Source of the DNA: JASFUX01 sp050050115 | GTDB lineage: Bacteria > Pseudomonadota > Alphaproteobacteria > Caulobacterales > Maricaulaceae | DNA: 7,934 nt | NCBI GenBank assembly: GCA_050050115.1 | Contig: JASFUX010000157.1 | Coordinates: forward strand, 1-7,934 | Direction of reading: 5' to 3' | In this document: positions 4,872-7,934 of the stretch, in pieces | How the letters are laid out: every line of letters starts with the position of its first letter | Numbering within the stretch: the first letter of the stretch is position 1 | Notes under the pieces: model-generated | Seen by the model: the letters and a program-made list of their open reading frames with translations, nothing else | Told to the model about the DNA's origin: nothing | Databases searched by the model: none | Made by a program: the position numbers and the translations under genes

Positions 4872-5339
4872 GGCGTCGCCGCGCTCGGCCTGGGCCTCTT
4901 CGCGCCGTTCTGTCCATTCGAGCTCGAGCGCTCTTAGGCGCGCGGTCACGGATATCAGGAACGCGGTGGACCATCCGATGAGCAAAAACCCGTTTGCTGA
5001 TTCAATGGCGGAGAGAAGCCGCCAGCTTTCGTCGAGATAGATGTCGCCAAAACCGACAGTGGTGAAGGTGGACGCGGAGAAGTAGAGCGCGGCTTCGAGC
5101 GTGTCGAACTCTCCCAAGAAACGATAAAGCGCGGCGTAGGTCCATATTTCCACCGTGTGGACCGCGAACAGCCCGAAGATCACCGCCACGATCGCCGCGC
5201 CCTGCCGCCAGACGCGCGCCTCCTGATGGATGTCTCGGGCGCGGCGGTTCAGCAGGATCATCAGCGCCGCCAAGCCGAAAAAGTGGATCAAAACGGTGAC
5301 GGCGACCATCACCGTCGCGAGGACGAGGTTTGCGAGCAT
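4869..5339 (-). CDS. Single-pore potassium channel-like membrane protein (Ion_trans_2)
   Basis: This 156-residue protein has a membrane segment at about 4-31, a second at about 46-72, a pore helix at about 80-93, the potassium selectivity filter TTVGFGD at 93-99, a last membrane segment at about 105-133, and a charged, probably helical tail (134-156). The order fits the Ion_trans_2 family; such subunits would assemble as tetramers to form one K+ pore. No RCK/TrkA-N gating domain or cyclic nucleotide domain follows, so gating is unclear. The ATG at 5339 has a perfect GGAGG 6 nt upstream. It lies 58 nt downstream of recO and could be read from the same transcript. The TAG stop codon is contributed by the terminal arm of the adjacent palindromic repeat. 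Ion selectivity is inferred from the filter only. Confidence 0.87.
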   Translation of the reverse strand: MLANLVLATVMVAVTVLIHFFGLAALMILLNRRARDIHQEARVWRQGAAIVAVIFGLFAVHTVEIWTYAALYRFLGEFDTLEAALYFSASTFTTVGFGDIYLDESWRLLSAIESANGFLLIGWSTAFLISVTARLRALELEWTERREEAQAERGDA

Positions 5340-5397
5340 TTAGCGCCTCCACGCCTGAATCTGACCCGCGCCGAACGTTGAGGCAATCGCTGGTGCG

Positions 5398-6135
5398 CTA
5401 AAGTCGTCCCGCCTTTTCCAACCTTGCGATGAGCCGCGCACGCGCGTCCGGGAGCTGCCGGTCAGCCGGCCAAAGGATCCTACGCTCTAGAAAGTATCCG
5501 GTCAGCGCGAAGCCGCTGGCGACATCGCCTTCGGCAAGCGCGGCCTGCCGGCCGAGGAGGAACGGCGGCAGCTTGAGCAACTTGTCGCGATACGGCTCGG
5601 CCTCCTCGCTTTCTCCGTCCACAGCGCGCCCGGATCGCGGAGAAACATGGGTCAAACGATCGCGCGAGCCGGTCAGCGCGCAGCGCGAGAAATCCATCCC
5701 GTAGCCGAGGTCGGACAAAAGTCCCGCCTCCCATTTCACCAAAAGCGCCGGCCAAAGCTCGGTCGTCTCGAGGCCGGTGAGGAACGCTTCGAGACCTTCG
5801 AACACCGCACCATGCGGCTCGCGCTCGGGCAGAACCATGGAGGCGAGCGCGCAGGCTGCAGCGGCGGCGTCGATCGCGGCGGCGTCGTCCATCAGCCGCG
5901 CGGCGCGCAGCTCGTCGCCTTCGAGCGCCATCGAGCCGAGCTGGTCGGCGGTGCGCGCCCGCCAAGTCGCTTGGACGCGGTTGCCCTGCTGCAGGAGCGG
6001 CTTCATCCGCCGCGAGGCACCGCCGTGCACGAGCCCGGCGCAGCGGCCATTCTCGCGCGTCAGCACTTCGGCGATCGCGCCGGTCTCGCCGAACGGCCGC
6101 GCGCTCAGGACGACGCCGACGTCTCTCCATTCCAT
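5398..6135 (-). CDS. recO: DNA repair protein RecO (recombination mediator)
   Basis: RecO works with RecR (and RecF) to load RecA onto SSB-coated single-stranded DNA and to anneal strands in the RecF repair pathway. The 245-residue protein starts MEWRDVGVVLSARPFGETGAI, the N-terminal OB-fold seen in alphaproteobacterial RecO, covering about 1-80. The helical C-terminal domain includes LVKWEAGLLSDLGYGMDFSRC (132-152). The four-cysteine zinc site found in some RecO proteins is not complete: C152 is present but its partners are not. Length and layout are normal. ATG 6135 is 23 nt downstream of era, with a weak TAGGCG upstream. Its position directly after rnc-era matches the common gene order and supports the assignment. 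Confidence 0.95.
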   Translation of the reverse strand: MEWRDVGVVLSARPFGETGAIAEVLTRENGRCAGLVHGGASRRMKPLLQQGNRVQATWRARTADQLGSMALEGDELRAARLMDDAAAIDAAAAACALASMVLPEREPHGAVFEGLEAFLTGLETTELWPALLVKWEAGLLSDLGYGMDFSRCALTGSRDRLTHVSPRSGRAVDGESEEAEPYRDKLLKLPPFLLGRQAALAEGDVASGFALTGYFLERRILWPADRQLPDARARLIARLEKAGRL

Positions 6136-6158
6136 ATCGAACGCCTATTGGATGACCC

Positions 6159-7106
6159 TTACTCTGGGTCGAAGTCGAGCCCGATCGCGTCGAAGCGCGC
6201 GCGCTCTTCGGTCCAGTTCTCACGCACTTTGACGTGCAGGAAAAGATGCACGCGCCGCCCGAGGATGTCTTCGAGCTCCTTGCGCGCGGCCATGCCGATC
6301 GCCTTGATCGTCTGGCCGTCCTTGCCGAGCGCGATCTTGCGCTGGCTTTCGCGCTCGACGAACAGGGTCTGCTCGACCCGCGCCGAGCCGTCTTTCTTCT
6401 CCACCCATGACGCCGTTTCGACGGTCGAGCTGTAGGGCAGCTCGTCGTGCAGCCTCAGATAGACCTTCTCCCGCGTCACTTCCGCGGCGAGCAGGCGCAT
6501 CGGCAGATCGGCCGCCTGATCGGCCGGATAAAGCCAGGGGCTTTCCGGCATGCGCGCGGCGAGGTCATCGATCAACGCGTCGACGCCGGAGCCGGTCGTC
6601 GCCGAGATCATGAAGATCGCGTCATAGGCGCCGGTCTCATCGTAGGCCTTGGCGATCTCGAGCAGGTTGTCCTTGGCGATCAGGTCGATCTTGTTGAGCG
6701 CCAGCACCGCCTTTCGGCCCGCCGTCTTGAGCCCTTCGACAACCCGATCGCTGTCGGCCTTGGCGGCCTTGTCCGCCGCGCTCGCCTGCCCGCTGCGCAC
6801 GCGATGCTCCGCCGCGGCGTCGACGATATGCACCACCGCGTCGGCGTCGGCCGCGCCGCGCCAAGCGGAGGCGACCATCGAACGATCGAGCCGGCGGCGC
6901 GGCGCGAACACGCCCGGCGTGTCGACAAGGACGATCTGCGCGTTCCCGCGCATCACCAGGCCGCGCACCGGAAAACGCGTGGTTTGCACCTTGTGAGTGA
7001 CGATCGAGATCTTCTCGCCGACCGCGGCGTTGACGAGGCTCGATTTGCCCGCGTTCGGCGCGCCGAGGATCGCGGCGAAGCCCGCGCGAGTCGGCGCGTC
7101 AGTCAC
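6159..7106 (-). CDS. era: GTPase Era (30S ribosome assembly)
   Basis: Era binds the 3' end of 16S rRNA and couples GTP hydrolysis to small-subunit maturation. Counting from GTG 7106 (315 residues), the G motifs are GAPNAGKS (15-22), T43 in VQTTR (switch I), DTPG (62-65), NKID (138-141) and SAT (168-170). The C-terminal KH domain begins near 200 and has the GKDG loop at 261-264. Between G3 and G4 there is a charged, alanine-rich segment (about 98-120) that makes this region longer than in E. coli Era. The frame is open further upstream, but that part only mirrors rnc in another frame, so the start is set by homology at VTDAPTRAGFAAILGAPN. The GTG overlaps the last 8 nt of rnc, which suggests translational coupling. 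It belongs to the lepB-rnc-era-recO cluster. Confidence 0.97.
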   Translation of the reverse strand: MTDAPTRAGFAAILGAPNAGKSSLVNAAVGEKISIVTHKVQTTRFPVRGLVMRGNAQIVLVDTPGVFAPRRRLDRSMVASAWRGAADADAVVHIVDAAAEHRVRSGQASAADKAAKADSDRVVEGLKTAGRKAVLALNKIDLIAKDNLLEIAKAYDETGAYDAIFMISATTGSGVDALIDDLAARMPESPWLYPADQAADLPMRLLAAEVTREKVYLRLHDELPYSSTVETASWVEKKDGSARVEQTLFVERESQRKIALGKDGQTIKAIGMAARKELEDILGRRVHLFLHVKVRENWTEERARFDAIGLDFDPE

Positions 7107-7824
7107 GCACGTGCTCCCGCGCCAGCAGCGCCTTAGCGGCGCTGCGCTCGGCGGTGCGCTTGGAGCTGCCTTCGCCGCGCTCGGGCTCAAGGTCGCCGAC
7201 CGCCACCTCGACGACGAACACCGGGCGATGATCGGGCCCGGAGCGCTTAAGCCCCTTGTAGACAGGATTGACCCCGAAACGAGCGTGCGCCCACTCCTGC
7301 AGCCGGGTTTTGGGATCACGCGACTTGCCCGCGCCGGCTTCGGCGGCCAGCAGCTCCTCGGCCCAGAAGGCGTCGAAGAACGCTTTGGCGACGTCATAGC
7401 CGCCGTCGAGATAGAGCGCGGCGATCAGCGCTTCGCACGCATCGCCGAGGATCGACTGGCTCTCGCGTCCGCCCGCGTCGGCGGCCGAGCGCGACATCCG
7501 AATCGCCGGGCCGAGGTCGGCGCGCGCGGCGGCGCGGGCGCAGGCCTCCTTGCGCACCAGCGCGTTGTAGCGCACCGCGAGACCGCCCTCGTCGTCGGTC
7601 GAAGACCCAAACACGAGCCCCGCAGCGATCAAGCCAAGGACCCGGTCGCCCAGGAATTCCAGGCGCTGATTGTCCTTCACCGGACGCCGACCGTCGCCGT
7701 AGCTGCCGTGGGTCATGGCGCGGACGAGAAGCTCTTTGTCCTTGAAGACGTAGTCGATGCGCTGTTCGAGCGCGCGCAATGGACCGGAGATGCTGCGATC
7801 GGACGTGCGGCCGCCTGGGCTCAT
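7099..7824 (-). CDS. rnc: Ribonuclease III
   Basis: RNase III cuts double-stranded RNA, notably the precursors of 16S and 23S rRNA, and some mRNAs. The 241-residue protein has the catalytic signature NQRLEFLGDRVL at 52-63 (E56 and D60), the second metal-binding pair D128 and E131 in ILGDACEALIAALYLDGG, and a double-stranded RNA-binding domain at about 169-241 (DPKTRLQEWAH, then SSKRTAERSAAKALL). Length is typical. ATG 7824 is 10 nt after the preceding stop with a weak CCAGG upstream, consistent with coupling to the upstream gene. It overlaps era by 8 nt. RNase III and Era both act on ribosome biogenesis, which fits their joint expression. Confidence 0.97.
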   Translation of the reverse strand: MSPGGRTSDRSISGPLRALEQRIDYVFKDKELLVRAMTHGSYGDGRRPVKDNQRLEFLGDRVLGLIAAGLVFGSSTDDEGGLAVRYNALVRKEACARAAARADLGPAIRMSRSAADAGGRESQSILGDACEALIAALYLDGGYDVAKAFFDAFWAEELLAAEAGAGKSRDPKTRLQEWAHARFGVNPVYKGLKRSGPDHRPVFVVEVAVGDLEPERGEGSSKRTAERSAAKALLAREHVRD

Positions 7825-7834
7825 CGCGCCTGGC

Positions 7835-7934
7835 TCATCGACAGGTCAGCGGCTTCAAGGTCCGATCGTCGCGCAAGAGCGGCCAAGTCGAGGGATCTTC
7901 GAAACGGAAACCTTCGGCCATCGACATGAAGACC
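7835..7934 (-). CDS. lepB: Probable signal peptidase I, C-terminal end only (cut by window edge)
   Basis: Only the last 32 codons and the TGA stop are visible. The tail VFMSMAEGFRFEDPSTWP followed by LLRDDRTLKPL has the pattern of LepB C-termini: a beta strand of the form hhFS, then an aromatic-rich stretch with W-P, then a basic arginine-containing helix. Its position immediately before rnc-era agrees with the common lepB-rnc-era order. The catalytic serine and lysine lie outside the window, so identification depends on this short tail and on synteny. LepB removes signal peptides from exported proteins at the inner membrane. The next gene starts 10 nt after its stop. Confidence 0.6.
   Translation of the reverse strand, partial: VFMSMAEGFRFEDPSTWPLLRDDRTLKPLTCR

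Noticed and set aside
2845..4872. Long plus-strand open frames (up to 324 codons) opposite pccA and running past its start
   Set aside because: They mirror pccA codons in a high-GC genome, have arginine/aspartate/leucine-rich low-quality sequence and show no domain. pccA is unmistakable on the other strand.
7107..7397. Upstream extension of the era frame to an ATG at 7397
   Set aside because: The extra residues are proline, serine and arginine-rich and lie over rnc in another frame. Era family proteins begin shortly before GxPNxGKS, so GTG 7106 fits better.
6447..7929. Plus-strand open frames opposite era and rnc (229 and 310 codons)
   Set aside because: These are shadow frames of two clearly recognised genes; their translations contain no family motif.
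1..7934. CRISPR array, insertion sequence, prophage, toxin-antitoxin or defence system
   Set aside because: No regularly spaced repeats, transposase, integrase, phage or defence domains were seen; most of the window is core housekeeping genes.

Overview
The window looks like a chromosomal housekeeping segment of a high-GC alphaproteobacterium. The clues are the rnc-era-recO order, a RecO opening with MEWRD, a 659-residue propionyl-CoA carboxylase alpha subunit of the type common in that class, and a short interspersed palindromic repeat whose sequence resembles repeats I recall from alphaproteobacterial genomes. The order or family cannot be fixed from this window; Caulobacterales-like and Rhizobiales-like genomes are both possible. 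Apart from lipB, every gene is on the minus strand.

Right side (about 4789-7934, read right to left): the last 32 codons of a probable signal peptidase I gene, then rnc (RNase III), era (ribosome-assembly GTPase) and recO (recombination mediator). These are very tightly packed: 10 nt, an 8-nt overlap and 23 nt. After a 58-nt gap comes a small one-pore potassium-channel-like membrane protein. Its stop codon lies in the terminal arm of a 61-bp palindromic repeat that fills most of the gap before the next gene.

Middle (1599-4788): pccA, carrying the biotin carboxylase and biotin-carrier domains, followed by two DUF805 membrane protein genes that are clearly paralogous and separated by 224 nt. 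A strong hairpin overlaps the 3' end of the first. The second converges on lipB with only 11 nt between the stop codons.

Left side (1-1587): lipB (octanoyltransferase, plus strand) diverges from a short fliN-like flagellar switch gene across a 79-nt gap that contains a perfect 12-bp palindrome. Next comes tRNA-Leu(GAG) with an encoded CCA end, then a hairpin-rich 126-nt spacer, then a GIY-YIG nuclease gene that runs off the left edge.

Functionally this is mostly core metabolism and RNA processing: protein export, rRNA processing and 30S maturation, DNA repair, propionyl-CoA carboxylation and protein lipoylation. I see no CRISPR array, insertion sequence, phage gene or defence island. The most unusual features are the tRNA-Leu/hairpin/GIY-YIG cluster, the repeat that supplies a stop codon, and a substitution in the nearly invariant ANRGEIA motif of PccA.
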